Assembly (NCBI GenBank): GCA_946625055.1
Contig: CAMOSS010000003.1
Coordinates: 1-37,152, forward strand
Direction of reading: 5' to 3'
From: an uncultured Caryophanales bacterium
GTDB lineage: Bacteria > Bacillota_I > Bacilli_A > RFN20 > CAG-826
DNA: 37,152 nt
The position numbers and the translations under genes are program-made. The notes below the pieces were generated by a model that did not search any database, had not been told where the DNA came from, and worked only from the letters and a program-made list of their open reading frames with translations. This document shows, piece by piece, positions 15,629 through 24,565 of this stretch (positions are counted from its first letter, which is position 1; each line of letters opens with the position of its first letter).

Positions 15629-17473
15629 TTATTCGTTTGGATGTTCTACTTTATATTGTTCAAATTCTTCAAAGAATGAATACAATCTTGCGAACGGATC
15701 ATCGATTTGAGAAACATTCTTTCCAAGCTCTTGAACTTTATTTTGACTTGAATGCCACTCTGGCCAACTTGGAACTGAATCGCCAATACTTGGATCATCA
15801 TTCTTAACAAAGTTAACCCAGTAAGAGGCCATCGTATCAGATAAGTCATAATCTGATTGATTATAACGATATTGATATTTCGAGTTCTTAATATTGTTAT
15901 AAGCATAGATCATTTCTCCACTATGCCATGTTGACATATAGCCATTAGTCTTTGTAAAGACATAACGATAAACTGGTTCTCCGTTTTCTTCAGCGAGTTT
16001 ACTCCAGGCTTGATGTGGATAAACAAACCAATAGGTTGAGATAATTTCATTAAAGGCTCTATAAGCATCACCATCAGTCTTAACATCTGGATATAACGCT
16101 AATAACTTATCAGTGAGATTGCCAAACACTGCTTTCAATCTTGATTTCCAGTTGCTCTTGTTTGGTTGTCCACTGACTAAGAACATTGGAATGGTAAAGG
16201 CTTCAGCCTCATTCGCATTCGCACCATTTAATAAGATTTCTTCATTATTTTCATGTGCCTTATAAATTTCATAAGGCGATTTTGGTAAGGCATAACCATC
16301 AACACATAATGAATTGTTTTCATATTTTGTATTTACTAACTTAGTGGCAGGAATCTTTCTTAATTCTTCTACAGAAGAACACTTGAACTCTTCTTGAATA
16401 TCTTTGCCCATTTTAAGAGCTTTATCCAATGTTCTATAAGTATGTGGAGGGGTAAGAGTTGCTACACTTGAAGATTCACCAATGGCTTTTCTAAATAAGC
16501 CTTTGGCTAACGGTGAAGCACAAATCGCACTAACAGATGATGATCCTGCGGATTCACCAGCGATTGTGATGTTATCTTTATTGCCATTAAACTTACCAAT
16601 GTTATCATTGACCCATTTTAGTCCTTTAATTTGGTCTAAAAGACCATAAACACCAGTCGTGTGGTTTGGTGATTCCGCTTTTAATTCTTCGTGAGCAAAG
16701 TATCCAAAGACACCAACACGGTAAGCAACAGAAACAAAGATAATTCCTCTTTTCGCGAGTTCAGTGCCGTTATAATCCATAGATGATGTTGATCCACGCA
16801 TCAATGAACCACCATGATAAAACACTAACACCGGGGTGTTTGGCAAGGCATTCTTTGGTTTAAAGACGTTTAAATATAAACAGTCTTCACTTCTTGCTTC
16901 TATATCATGTGATCGATAATCGATGTTCCAGCCTTTTTCTAAAACTAACTGCGTTCCTGAATCAAAGAATTGATTTGATAAAGGTTGCATTGCTTTTGGG
17001 GCAAAATAAGAACAATCTTTTACTCCATCCCAAGGAACAACATCTTGAGGTTCTTTCCATCTTAATTCACCCACTGGGGCTTTCGCATATGGAATACCTG
17101 TATATATTTCAACGTTTTGTTCTTTATTTAAAACACCTTGAATTTTGCCACCTTCAACTTCGACAATGTCTGATTTGGTCGGATTTTTATAATCAACCGC
17201 TCTCACTCTTGAACTAGTAGGACCAGAGATGTTAAACAATAAGACAAGCAATAATAATCCGGCGAGGCCGTTAGCAAGTTTAAAGAACCATCTCTTTTTT
17301 AGTAAGAGTACAAATCCCGCAATCATCAGTGCGTAGATAACAAATCCGAGCACGATGCCCCACACTTTTAAATTGAACATGTCTAAAAGGAACATCAAGA
17401 TCACAAGATTTAAAGCTCCTAAAACTGAAAGGATGATTAAGTAAACAATATTGCCCTTTGTAAGTTTTTTCAT
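15629..17473 (-). CDS. Type-B carboxylesterase with N-terminal membrane anchor, 614 aa
   Basis: The catalytic part (from about residue 100) is a carboxylesterase/lipase type B: 'YTGIPYAKAPVGELRW' near its start, 'SEDCLYLNVFKP', the oxyanion 'YHGGSL', nucleophile in 'GESAGSSS', an acid in 'GANANEAEAF' and a histidine in 'TWHSGEM'. The first 90 residues hold three hydrophobic helices, which is unusual for this family and should tether the enzyme with its catalytic domain outside. The start at 17473 has GGTGAT about 7 nt upstream; the ORF track begins five codons earlier at TTG. A TATAAT lies shortly upstream on the minus strand without a good -35. It is divergent from the adenosine deaminase. 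The substrate is unknown. Confidence 0.88.
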   Translation of the reverse strand: MKKLTKGNIVYLIILSVLGALNLVILMFLLDMFNLKVWGIVLGFVIYALMIAGFVLLLKKRWFFKLANGLAGLLLLVLLFNISGPTSSRVRAVDYKNPTKSDIVEVEGGKIQGVLNKEQNVEIYTGIPYAKAPVGELRWKEPQDVVPWDGVKDCSYFAPKAMQPLSNQFFDSGTQLVLEKGWNIDYRSHDIEARSEDCLYLNVFKPKNALPNTPVLVFYHGGSLMRGSTSSMDYNGTELAKRGIIFVSVAYRVGVFGYFAHEELKAESPNHTTGVYGLLDQIKGLKWVNDNIGKFNGNKDNITIAGESAGSSSVSAICASPLAKGLFRKAIGESSSVATLTPPHTYRTLDKALKMGKDIQEEFKCSSVEELRKIPATKLVNTKYENNSLCVDGYALPKSPYEIYKAHENNEEILLNGANANEAEAFTIPMFLVSGQPNKSNWKSRLKAVFGNLTDKLLALYPDVKTDGDAYRAFNEIISTYWFVYPHQAWSKLAEENGEPVYRYVFTKTNGYMSTWHSGEMIYAYNNIKNSKYQYRYNQSDYDLSDTMASYWVNFVKNDDPSIGDSVPSWPEWHSSQNKVQELGKNVSQIDDPFARLYSFFEEFEQYKVEHPNE

Positions 17474-17493
17474 AAATTGCATCACCAACTATT

Positions 17494-17522
17494 ATATCTT
17501 TACGATATATATGATAAGATAT
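17494..17522. repeat. Inverted repeat in the divergent esterase / deaminase gap
   Basis: ATATCTT (17494-17500) and AAGATAT (17516-17522) are perfect inverted arms separated by 15 bp, in the 62-bp region between two divergent starts. It might be an operator for either gene, but in such A+T-rich DNA it could be chance. Confidence 0.3.
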
Positions 17523-17535
17523 TTTTGGTTTTAAT

Positions 17536-18543
17536 ATGAACGAAAAATATAGAAAATATGCTCTAGTCGAACTCCATCTCCATCTTGATGGTGCTTTATC
17601 AAGCAAGGCAATTATTGAAGTTGCAAAAAAAGAAGGTTTTGATCTTCCAACTTTTGATGAGGAGGAACTAAATAAGTATTTAGTTGTTCCAAAGAATTGC
17701 CAATCGCTAAATGAATATTTAGAAAAATTTGATATTCCTAATCTTGCTCTTCAAACAGAATTTGGTTTAAGAACATGCACATTAGATCTTCTAAAAAGAT
17801 TAAGTGAAGATGGCATCAAATATGTTGAAATTAGAATGGCTCCTCAACTATCCACTCAAGGAAAATTAACTCAAGAAGAAGTCGTTATTATTCTTATCAA
17901 TGTCCTAAGAATGGGTGAAGAATTATATGGCATCAAATCGAATCTTATCCTTTGTTTAATGAGAGGTGCTTCAAAAGAAAAGAATCTTGAAACTATTGAA
18001 GTAGCCAGAAGATATTTAAATCACGGGGTAGTCTTATTAGACTTTGCTGGAGCAGAAGCCTTATGGCCAAATGATATTTATCTTGATGAATTTAAAATCA
18101 TTAATGGTTATAATATTCCCTTCACTAATCACGCTGGAGAAGCCTTAGGTGCTGGCTCAGTTAAAATAGCTCTTGATAATGGAGCGGTGAGAATTGGCCA
18201 TGGAACCCATTCTTATCAAGATGAAGAAGTGATGAAATATTTAATCGAACACAAGATTCCTTTAGAGATGTGTCCAACTTCAAATATTGATACAAAGGCT
18301 ATCAAGAATTATCAAGAAATGCCAATAAAGCAATACCTTGATAGGGGTATAATCGTGACCTTATCAACAGATGATCCAACTGTTTCAAATGTCACTTTAA
18401 AAGATGAATATGCACATCTTCAAAATGATATGGGTTTATCAGATGATGACCTACATACAATCGCATTAAATACCATTAACGCCGCAAGATTAAGCGAAGA
18501 AGAAAAAGAACAATTAAGACAAATATTGGAGAAAAACCTATGA
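17536..18543 (+). CDS. add: Adenosine deaminase, 335 aa
   Basis: Zinc-dependent deaminase converting adenosine (and deoxyadenosine) to inosine in purine salvage. Metal and catalytic motifs are all present: HLHLDG (two zinc histidines), 'NHAGE' (zinc histidine with catalytic glutamate nearby), 'IGHGTH' and 'STDDP' (catalytic and zinc aspartates). Length is typical. The stop overlaps the permease start as ATGA, so the two are translationally coupled, which supports a role in purine uptake and use. No strong ribosome site or clear promoter is visible before the ATG. Confidence 0.95.
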   Translation: MNEKYRKYALVELHLHLDGALSSKAIIEVAKKEGFDLPTFDEEELNKYLVVPKNCQSLNEYLEKFDIPNLALQTEFGLRTCTLDLLKRLSEDGIKYVEIRMAPQLSTQGKLTQEEVVIILINVLRMGEELYGIKSNLILCLMRGASKEKNLETIEVARRYLNHGVVLLDFAGAEALWPNDIYLDEFKIINGYNIPFTNHAGEALGAGSVKIALDNGAVRIGHGTHSYQDEEVMKYLIEHKIPLEMCPTSNIDTKAIKNYQEMPIKQYLDRGIIVTLSTDDPTVSNVTLKDEYAHLQNDMGLSDDDLHTIALNTINAARLSEEEKEQLRQILEKNL

Positions 18544-20027
18544 ATTTCTTGGATAAATTTTTCCATTATAAAGAAAAAGGCAGTTCACTTAAAACTGAAA
18601 TAATAGGTGGTTTAGTCACATTTATCGCAATGTGTTATATCCTACCACTTAATGCCTCAATCCTCAGCTCTATGGGCATGTCAAGAGTTGGTGTTTTCAC
18701 CATGACCGCTCTTGTTTCGTTCCTTGTAACAATGATTATGGCCCTCGATGCCAAGTACCCAATTGTCCTTTCCACAGGTATGGGTCTTAATGCTTTTGTT
18801 GCCTACACTTTATCAAATGCTTTATTTACTAGTTGGCAACAAAAATTAATTCTCTTAACAATCTCTGGTCTCATATTCTTTGTCTTCTCATTAACTCCAG
18901 TGAGAAAACTTATTATCGAATCTATTCCTAAAGATCTGAAATGTGTAATTTCTGCTGCTTTAGGATCATTCATCTTATTTGTTGGTTTAAAGAACTCAGG
19001 CATTGTTGCCCCTCATCCATCCACACTTGTATCCATGGGTAACTTGCTTAACCCTGCTGTTCTTGTGGGTTTACTCGCCATATGTTTAGGAGTTGGTCTC
19101 ACCTTCTCAAAACGTAAAATGATATCCACTCTTGCTATCCCAATTTCAGTTTTGTTTGCCGCAGTCGTTGGTTTAGTGGTTTCTATTATTCTCAAAGAGA
19201 ATGGTTTATTAATTTCTACCGAGGCTGGTTGGGTTTATAACTTTGGTGAGAATAATCCTATTACCGGTGCACAAGCATTCTTACCTATTCCACCATGGTA
19301 TGATTCATCATTAAAATTTGGACTTGAAGTTGGTGAGATGAAGAAAGTCTTTATGTTTGGTTTATTAACTGAAGATTATACAGGGGCTAACTTTAGAGAT
19401 GATATTTTACATGTCGTCACTACACCTGCCTCATATGTAGCTATATTCTCACTTATCTTTGTTGGTTTATTTGATACCACTGCAACATTAATTTCTATCG
19501 GTGATAAAACTGGTTTAATCGATGAAAATGGTGAGATGAAGAATTATAGAAAAGCTGTTCTTGCAGACGCTACAGGCGCACTTATCTGTGCTCCACTTGG
19601 CACCTCCACTGTTACATCATTTGCTGAAAGCAATGTCGGTGTTTCTTTAGGTGCTAGAACCGGTTTAGCCGCCGCTGTCAGTGCTATCTTATTCTTCTTA
19701 AGTGTCTTTATTTATCCAATCTTCTCCATCTTTACTGCCGGAAGTGTTACTGTCTCAGCCCTCGTACTTGTTGGTATAACAATTGTTATTGGAGCCTTTA
19801 AAGGTATTAACTATAAAGATCCAGTCAATATCTTCACTGCAATATTTGGCGTCGCCTTCGCAGTTCTAACATATTCCATTTCTAACGGTATCGGTGTGGC
19901 TTTAATAATATATTGTCTCATTCTTATATTCTCAAGAAGAGCAAAAGAAATCCCACCAGTAATCGGAGTTATTGCTAGCCTCTTCCTGGTGAGTTTCGCA
20001 TTGAATGCAGTAATGCAGTTACTATAA
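18540..20027 (+). CDS. NCS2 purine permease (AzgA / PbuG-like), 495 aa
   Basis: Proton-coupled nucleobase transporter of the AzgA branch of NCS2 (adenine, guanine or hypoxanthine permeases). The N-terminal 'GSSLKTEIIGGLVTFIAMCYIL', 'VLSTGMGLNAFVAYTL' in helix 3, 'GLFDTTATLISIGDK' in helix 8 and 'APLGTSTVTSFAESNVGVSLGARTGL' in helix 10 are branch signatures. Around 12-14 hydrophobic segments are visible. GGAG lies 9 nt before the ATG, and the start overlaps the adenosine deaminase stop by 4 nt. Together the pair would bring in purines and make inosine; hpt is encoded nearby on the other strand. The exact base transported is not readable. Confidence 0.93.
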   Translation: MNFLDKFFHYKEKGSSLKTEIIGGLVTFIAMCYILPLNASILSSMGMSRVGVFTMTALVSFLVTMIMALDAKYPIVLSTGMGLNAFVAYTLSNALFTSWQQKLILLTISGLIFFVFSLTPVRKLIIESIPKDLKCVISAALGSFILFVGLKNSGIVAPHPSTLVSMGNLLNPAVLVGLLAICLGVGLTFSKRKMISTLAIPISVLFAAVVGLVVSIILKENGLLISTEAGWVYNFGENNPITGAQAFLPIPPWYDSSLKFGLEVGEMKKVFMFGLLTEDYTGANFRDDILHVVTTPASYVAIFSLIFVGLFDTTATLISIGDKTGLIDENGEMKNYRKAVLADATGALICAPLGTSTVTSFAESNVGVSLGARTGLAAAVSAILFFLSVFIYPIFSIFTAGSVTVSALVLVGITIVIGAFKGINYKDPVNIFTAIFGVAFAVLTYSISNGIGVALIIYCLILIFSRRAKEIPPVIGVIASLFLVSFALNAVMQLL

Positions 20028-20058
20028 AAAATAACACCACTCATTTGAGTGGTGTTTT
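20028..20058. terminator. Bidirectional terminator between the permease and clpB
   Basis: AACACCACTC-ATTT-GAGTGGTGTT is a perfect 10-bp stem between converging stops. T-rich runs flank it on both strands (A-run before, TTTTGATT after), so it can serve both genes. Confidence 0.92.
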
Positions 20059-20060
20059 GA

Positions 20061-22172
20061 TTATAATTCTTTGATAAAGACTTTGTCTTTGTAATCAACA
20101 AGGTATTTATGTTTTGTATCGATATTGCCTTGAACAATTTCGTTTGCGAGCAAGGTCTCAACATTGTTTTGAATAAATCTCTTAATTGGTCTTGCCCCAT
20201 ATGTCATAGAGAATGACCTATCAAGGATATAATCTTTCAAAGCATCAGAGAATTCGAATGAATAATAAGATTCTTGAAGTCTCTTATTAAGATCGTTAAG
20301 CATCTTATCAACAATCTTTCTTTGTGTCTCTTTACCTAAAGGTAAGAAGTAGACAATTTCATCGATACGGTTTAAGAACTCTGGCTTGAATGTTTGATGT
20401 AATAAAGCATCAACTTTTTCTCTTTCATTATTTAAAAGATATTCACTACCAAGGTTTGAAGTCATGATGATAATTGTATTTCTAAAGTCCACAACTCTTC
20501 CTTGTGAATCTGTTAATCTTCCATCATCAAGAACTTGAAGCAAAAGGTTAAAGACTTCTGGGTGAGCTTTTTCAATTTCATCGAATAAGACGATTGAATA
20601 TGGATTTCTTCTTACGGCTTCAGTAAGTTGGCCACCTTCTTCATATCCGACATATCCTGGAGGGGCACCAATAAGTCTTGATGTCGAGTATTTCTCCATA
20701 TATTCAGACATATCAATTCTAATGATATGACTTTCTGAATCGAACAAGGATTCTGCCAGTGCTTTAGCGACTTCGGTTTTACCAACACCAGTAGGACCTA
20801 AGAACATAAATGATCCAATTGGTCTTCTGGCATCTTTAATTCCGGCTCTTTGACGGAGAATCGCGTTGCTCACTAATGAAAGAGCTTCATCTTGTCCAAT
20901 GACTCTCTTAGAAAGGGTTTTCTTTAAATCCAAAACCTTTTCTCTATCACCTTTCTCTATCTTTGATAGAGGAATGTTTGTCATCTTTGAAATAATCTTG
21001 GCGATTTCTTCTTCGTCAACAACTTCAGAAATAAGTCTTTCACTATTCTCATTTACATCGAGGTTCTTAAGTTTATTCTCGAGTTCAGGAATAATCTTAT
21101 ATTGAAGTTCACCAGCTTTTTGATATTCAGAACGAGATAAGGCAATATCAAGATCAAACTTTGCTTGTTGAAGTTTTTCTTTGATACCTTTGGCGTTAGA
21201 GATTTGTTCTTTCTCTTGTTTCCATTTCTTTGTTAACTCTTCATCTTGTTTTTTAAGACCGCTGAGTTCTTCATTAACGTCATTCAAACGTTTTTTAGAA
21301 GCGTCATCAGATTCTTTTGAAAGAGCAGCTTTTTCAATTTCAAGTTGTCTAATACGTCTTTCAAGATTATCGAGTTCACTTGGCATAGATGAAATCTCCA
21401 CTTTAATAGAAGCACAGGCTTCATCCACCAAGTCGATAGCCTTATCAGGAAGGAATCTAGATGTTAAATATCTATTTGATAATGTCGCCGCAGCGATCAA
21501 AGCGTTATCAGTGATTTTAACACCATGATATGTCTCAAATCTGTTCTTTAGACCTCTTAAAATTGTAATTGTATCTTCCACGCTTGGTTCGTTAATCAAA
21601 ACAGGTTGGAATCTTCTTTCAAGGGCTCTATCCTTTTCAATATATTGTCTATATTCATTTAAAGTAGTTGCACCGATACAATCGATTTCACCTCTAGCAA
21701 GCATTGGTTTAAGCATATTAGAAGCATCAAGTGCGCCATCAGTTCTACCAGCACCCACAATTAAATGAATTTCATCGATGAAAAGAATGATCTTTCCTTC
21801 TGATTCCTTAATCTTATTAAGGACAGCTTTGAGTCTTTCCTCAAACTCACCACGATATTTTGCACCTGCAACAAGTGCACCCATATCGAGTTCATAGATG
21901 GTTTTATCCTTTAAGATATCAGGAACATCATCTTTAACAATACGTTCCGCAAGACCTTCAAGAATAGCGGTTTTACCAACACCAGGTTCACCTAGTAAGA
22001 TAACGTTATTCTTTGTTTTACGTGCGAGTATTTCGATGATTTTTCTAATTTCTTCATCTCTCCCTATAACAGGGTCAATTTTGCCCTTCTTAACTTCTTC
22101 ATTGATATTTCTTCCGAATTTCTGAAGGACGTCTTTATCATTTTCATAATCAGGCATTTGATTCATTTGCAT
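20061..22172 (-). CDS. clpB: ClpB disaggregase without the N-terminal domain, 703 aa
   Basis: Hexameric AAA+ unfoldase that rescues aggregated proteins with DnaK. Both ATPase modules are intact: Walker A 'GEPGVGKT' and Walker B 'IILFIDEIH' in the first, 'GPTGVGKTE' and '[11 protein letters not shown]' in the second. Between them is a long coiled-coil middle domain, which marks ClpB rather than ClpC/ClpA. The usual 150-residue Clp_N domain is missing, as in Mollicutes ClpB. The start at 22172 follows AAGGAGG by 9 nt; the ORF-track GTG start lies inside the CIRCE element and cannot be right. Heat control by HrcA is expected. Confidence 0.95.
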   Translation of the reverse strand: MQMNQMPDYENDKDVLQKFGRNINEEVKKGKIDPVIGRDEEIRKIIEILARKTKNNVILLGEPGVGKTAILEGLAERIVKDDVPDILKDKTIYELDMGALVAGAKYRGEFEERLKAVLNKIKESEGKIILFIDEIHLIVGAGRTDGALDASNMLKPMLARGEIDCIGATTLNEYRQYIEKDRALERRFQPVLINEPSVEDTITILRGLKNRFETYHGVKITDNALIAAATLSNRYLTSRFLPDKAIDLVDEACASIKVEISSMPSELDNLERRIRQLEIEKAALSKESDDASKKRLNDVNEELSGLKKQDEELTKKWKQEKEQISNAKGIKEKLQQAKFDLDIALSRSEYQKAGELQYKIIPELENKLKNLDVNENSERLISEVVDEEEIAKIISKMTNIPLSKIEKGDREKVLDLKKTLSKRVIGQDEALSLVSNAILRQRAGIKDARRPIGSFMFLGPTGVGKTEVAKALAESLFDSESHIIRIDMSEYMEKYSTSRLIGAPPGYVGYEEGGQLTEAVRRNPYSIVLFDEIEKAHPEVFNLLLQVLDDGRLTDSQGRVVDFRNTIIIMTSNLGSEYLLNNEREKVDALLHQTFKPEFLNRIDEIVYFLPLGKETQRKIVDKMLNDLNKRLQESYYSFEFSDALKDYILDRSFSMTYGARPIKRFIQNNVETLLANEIVQGNIDTKHKYLVDYKDKVFIKEL

Positions 22173-22196
22173 AGTTTTTGTCCTCCTTACAATTCC

Positions 22197-22202
22197 ATTA
22201 TA
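22197..22202 (-). promoter_or_regulatory. -10 box of the clpB promoter
   Basis: TATAAT on the minus strand lies between the CIRCE element and the clpB ribosome site. The matching -35 would fall inside the CIRCE (a TTGCAG stretch at 16 bp), so HrcA bound at CIRCE would cover the promoter. Confidence 0.75.
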
Positions 22203-22210
22203 ATCCAATT

Positions 22211-22237
22211 TTAGCACTCTGCAAGTGTGAGTGCTAA
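22211..22237. promoter_or_regulatory. CIRCE element (HrcA operator), perfect match
   Basis: TTAGCACTC, nine bases, GAGTGCTAA: the full consensus inverted repeat bound by the heat-shock repressor HrcA. It lies 39 bp upstream of the clpB start, overlapping its promoter. Confidence 0.98.
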
Positions 22238-22267
22238 TTTTTTTATATTAATCTTTGATTAAAATTA

Positions 22268-22300
22268 TTAAAAAAGACCTCTTCTTCACTAAAAGAGGCC
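22268..22300 (-). terminator. Terminator after hpt
   Basis: On the minus strand GGCCTCTT and AAGAGGTC pair (one G-T) around a 9-nt loop and are followed by six T. It closes the upp-prs-hpt operon before the clpB regulatory region. Confidence 0.9.
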
Positions 22301-22321
22301 ATTTTTTATTGCTATATACGA

Positions 22322-22885
22322 TTATTTTTCGTCGTTTTTAATTATGCTATCGAGCTTTTCAACATCTTCTTTACTAGCCCCATAGACATAAGGGATATTT
22401 CTTTCGAGTTCGTTGTAATCAAGACCATAACCGATTAAGAAATCATTTCCTTCTAATTCTTTACCAACAAAATCGACTTGGACATCCACCACTCTAGCTG
22501 GTTTTTTATCAAAGAGAGAACAGACGTAGACTCTTTTTGGAGAGTGTGTCTTTACGTGTTGAATGAGATAATGCATCGAACGACCAGTATCTACAACATC
22601 TTCGATAATGACAACAGAACGACCAGTGCATTCAAACGATAAATCTTTTAATAATTGAATACGACCAGTAGATCTTGTTCCGGCATAGGATGAGATTTGA
22701 ATATAATCAGTAAAAATAGGGATATCAATATATTTAATTAAATCCATCATGAAATTCACTGATCCTTTAAGGACACCGACAAGAACAGGAACTTTTTCTT
22801 CTTCTCTTAATAAGTCGGAGATTTCTTTTCCTAGTCTTTTACAAATTTCTTGGATTTGTTCTTGGCTTAAAATTATTTTTCCCAT
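22322..22885 (-). CDS. hpt: Hypoxanthine phosphoribosyltransferase, 187 aa
   Basis: Type I phosphoribosyltransferase that joins hypoxanthine (and usually guanine) to PRPP, giving IMP or GMP. The PRPP loop is 'VVIIEDVVDTGRSM'; 'VPVLVGVLKGSVNFMMDL' and 'DFVGKELEGNDFLIGYGLDYNE' are family signatures. Length is normal. It follows prs by 2 nt and is the last gene of the operon. It completes salvage of the hypoxanthine that the purine permease would import. Confidence 0.96.
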   Translation of the reverse strand: MGKIILSQEQIQEICKRLGKEISDLLREEEKVPVLVGVLKGSVNFMMDLIKYIDIPIFTDYIQISSYAGTRSTGRIQLLKDLSFECTGRSVVIIEDVVDTGRSMHYLIQHVKTHSPKRVYVCSLFDKKPARVVDVQVDFVGKELEGNDFLIGYGLDYNELERNIPYVYGASKEDVEKLDSIIKNDEK

Positions 22886-22887
22886 AA

Positions 22888-23847
22888 CTAGTTATTTTCC
22901 TTAATGAATCTTTGGTGAACATCAAATAATGATGTGCCTTCTTCTAAGGCGACAATGATGTTTCCAATAAGTGGAGCAAGTGAGACAACATCAATCTTAT
23001 CTGATTTCTTTTCTTCTGTAAGAGGAATGGAATCAGTGATTACAAGTTTTTCAAGTTTAGAATTGTTAATCTTTTGAACTGCGTCATGTGAAAGAACTCC
23101 ATGAGAAATAGCAGCATAAACTTTCTTTGCTCCTAATTCATATAATTTTTCAATGGCGACACAAAGTGTTCCAGCAGTATCAACGATATCATCAACAATG
23201 ATACAAGTTTTATCTTTAACATCACCAACGATAGACATAATTTCAGCCTTATTTGGTTCTGGTCTTCTCTTATCAATAACCGCGATAGGAGCGTTAAATT
23301 TCTCGGCTAATTTGGAAGTTCTTACTAACCCACCATGGTCAGGAGAAACACAGACGATATCTTCTAAATTAAGTTTTGAGAAGTACTTATAGAAGAGTGG
23401 AATTGGGTTAGCGTCATCGACAGGAACATTGAAGAATCCAGCGATTTGAGAAGTATGTAAATCTGTACAAACAAGACGATTCATACCGGCAGTTTCCAGT
23501 AAATCCGCCACTAATTTAGCAGAAATTGGTTGTCTTGGTTTAGCTTTTCTATCTTGTCTTGCATATCCATAATATGGAATGATACAAGTGATTGATTTAG
23601 CGCTTGCTCTCTTGCATGCATCGATACAAAGAAGTAATTCCATTAACCTCTCTGTAACTGGAGGACATGTTGATTGAATGATGTAGACATTGTCTCCTCT
23701 AAATGACTTTGAGGCTTCAAAAAGCATCTCTCCATCAGCGAAGTGCATAATCTTGGTTGGAAGAAGTTCAGCCTTAATTCTATTAGCCACAGATTGGGCC
23801 ATTTCTTGGTTTGCGTTTAAGGCAATGATTTTAATTCTGTCTGCCAT
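22888..23847 (-). CDS. prs: Ribose-phosphate pyrophosphokinase, 319 aa
   Basis: Makes PRPP from ribose-5-phosphate and ATP, the shared substrate of the two phosphoribosyltransferases on either side. Signatures are 'FADGEMLFEASKSFRGDNVYIIQST', the ATP-site 'YYGYARQDRKAKPRQPISAKL', 'DLHTSQIAGFFNVPVDD' and the ribose-phosphate loop 'CIIVDDIVDTAGTL'. Length is typical of class I enzymes. Its start overlaps the upp stop by one base (TAATG). Embedding prs between upp and hpt gives a compact salvage operon. Confidence 0.96.
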   Translation of the reverse strand: MADRIKIIALNANQEMAQSVANRIKAELLPTKIMHFADGEMLFEASKSFRGDNVYIIQSTCPPVTERLMELLLCIDACKRASAKSITCIIPYYGYARQDRKAKPRQPISAKLVADLLETAGMNRLVCTDLHTSQIAGFFNVPVDDANPIPLFYKYFSKLNLEDIVCVSPDHGGLVRTSKLAEKFNAPIAVIDKRRPEPNKAEIMSIVGDVKDKTCIIVDDIVDTAGTLCVAIEKLYELGAKKVYAAISHGVLSHDAVQKINNSKLEKLVITDSIPLTEEKKSDKIDVVSLAPLIGNIIVALEEGTSLFDVHQRFIKENN

Positions 23848-24509
23848 TATTCGTTTCCTCCTCTGACCACTGTGCCAAATGTTCTATCACCACAATCGCC
23901 TAAGCCTGGGCAGATGTATGCATTTTCGTTTAAGCATCTATCAAGGGCGCCGATATAAAGTGGAATTTCTGGATATGTTTTATTAAATGCTTCAACACCT
24001 TCTGGAGCAGCAATAATACAAATGAATGTAATGTTTTTTGCCCCATGCTTTTTAAGCATCTTCACTGCATCGATAGCAGATCCACCGGTCGCAAGCATTG
24101 GGTCGATAACAAAGACTTCTTTTTCTTCGATATCATCAGGAAGTTTACAGTAATATTCGACAGGTTGATGTGTAACTTCATCTCTATATAAACCGATGTG
24201 ACCGAATGTGGAGCCTGGGACCAAATCTCCCATACCATCCGCCATGCCTAAGCCCGCTCTTAAGATTGGGACGAAGCATAATCTCTTACGGTCAACAACT
24301 GGTTGAATTGTTTTTTCAATTGGGGTTTCAATTTCCACCATTCTCACTGGGAGATGGCGAAGTGCTTCATAGCCTTCCAATATGGCTATTTCTTTGACCA
24401 TCAAACGAAATTGATTGGTCTTTGTGTTTTTGTCTCTTAATTGAGTAATTTTGTGTTTAAGTAATGGATGATCGAGAAGAATGACATTCTTTTCATTTAC
24501 TAATTCCAT
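23847..24509 (-). CDS. upp: Uracil phosphoribosyltransferase, 220 aa
   Basis: Converts uracil and PRPP to UMP. The PRPP motif is 'VFVIDPMLATGGSAIDAV', and the uracil-binding C-terminal region reads 'CPGLGDCGDRTFG', both typical. 'RKRLCFVPILRAGLGM' is the family's central segment. AAGGAGG lies about 8 nt before the ATG. It opens the upp-prs-hpt operon. No PyrR attenuator or riboswitch could be recognised in the short upstream gap. Confidence 0.96.
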   Translation of the reverse strand: MELVNEKNVILLDHPLLKHKITQLRDKNTKTNQFRLMVKEIAILEGYEALRHLPVRMVEIETPIEKTIQPVVDRKRLCFVPILRAGLGMADGMGDLVPGSTFGHIGLYRDEVTHQPVEYYCKLPDDIEEKEVFVIDPMLATGGSAIDAVKMLKKHGAKNITFICIIAAPEGVEAFNKTYPEIPLYIGALDRCLNENAYICPGLGDCGDRTFGTVVRGGNE

Positions 24510-24565
24510 ACTTTTTTCCTCCTTCTAAAAGTTCGATTAACTTTATAGTTTTTATATTATAAACT

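Noticed and set aside
17536-18543. Possible Mycoplasma genetic code (UGA = Trp), suggested by the Mollicutes-like ClpB.
   Set aside because: UGA ends the adenosine deaminase in a 4-bp ATGA overlap at the expected length, and tryptophans are UGG.
22172-22217. ORF-track N-terminal extension of ClpB from a GTG.
   Set aside because: The GTG lies inside the CIRCE element and upstream of the promoter -10.
24510-24565. Possible PyrR attenuator or purine riboswitch upstream of upp.
   Set aside because: The gap is only 56 bp and shows no matching conserved core or terminator/antiterminator pair.
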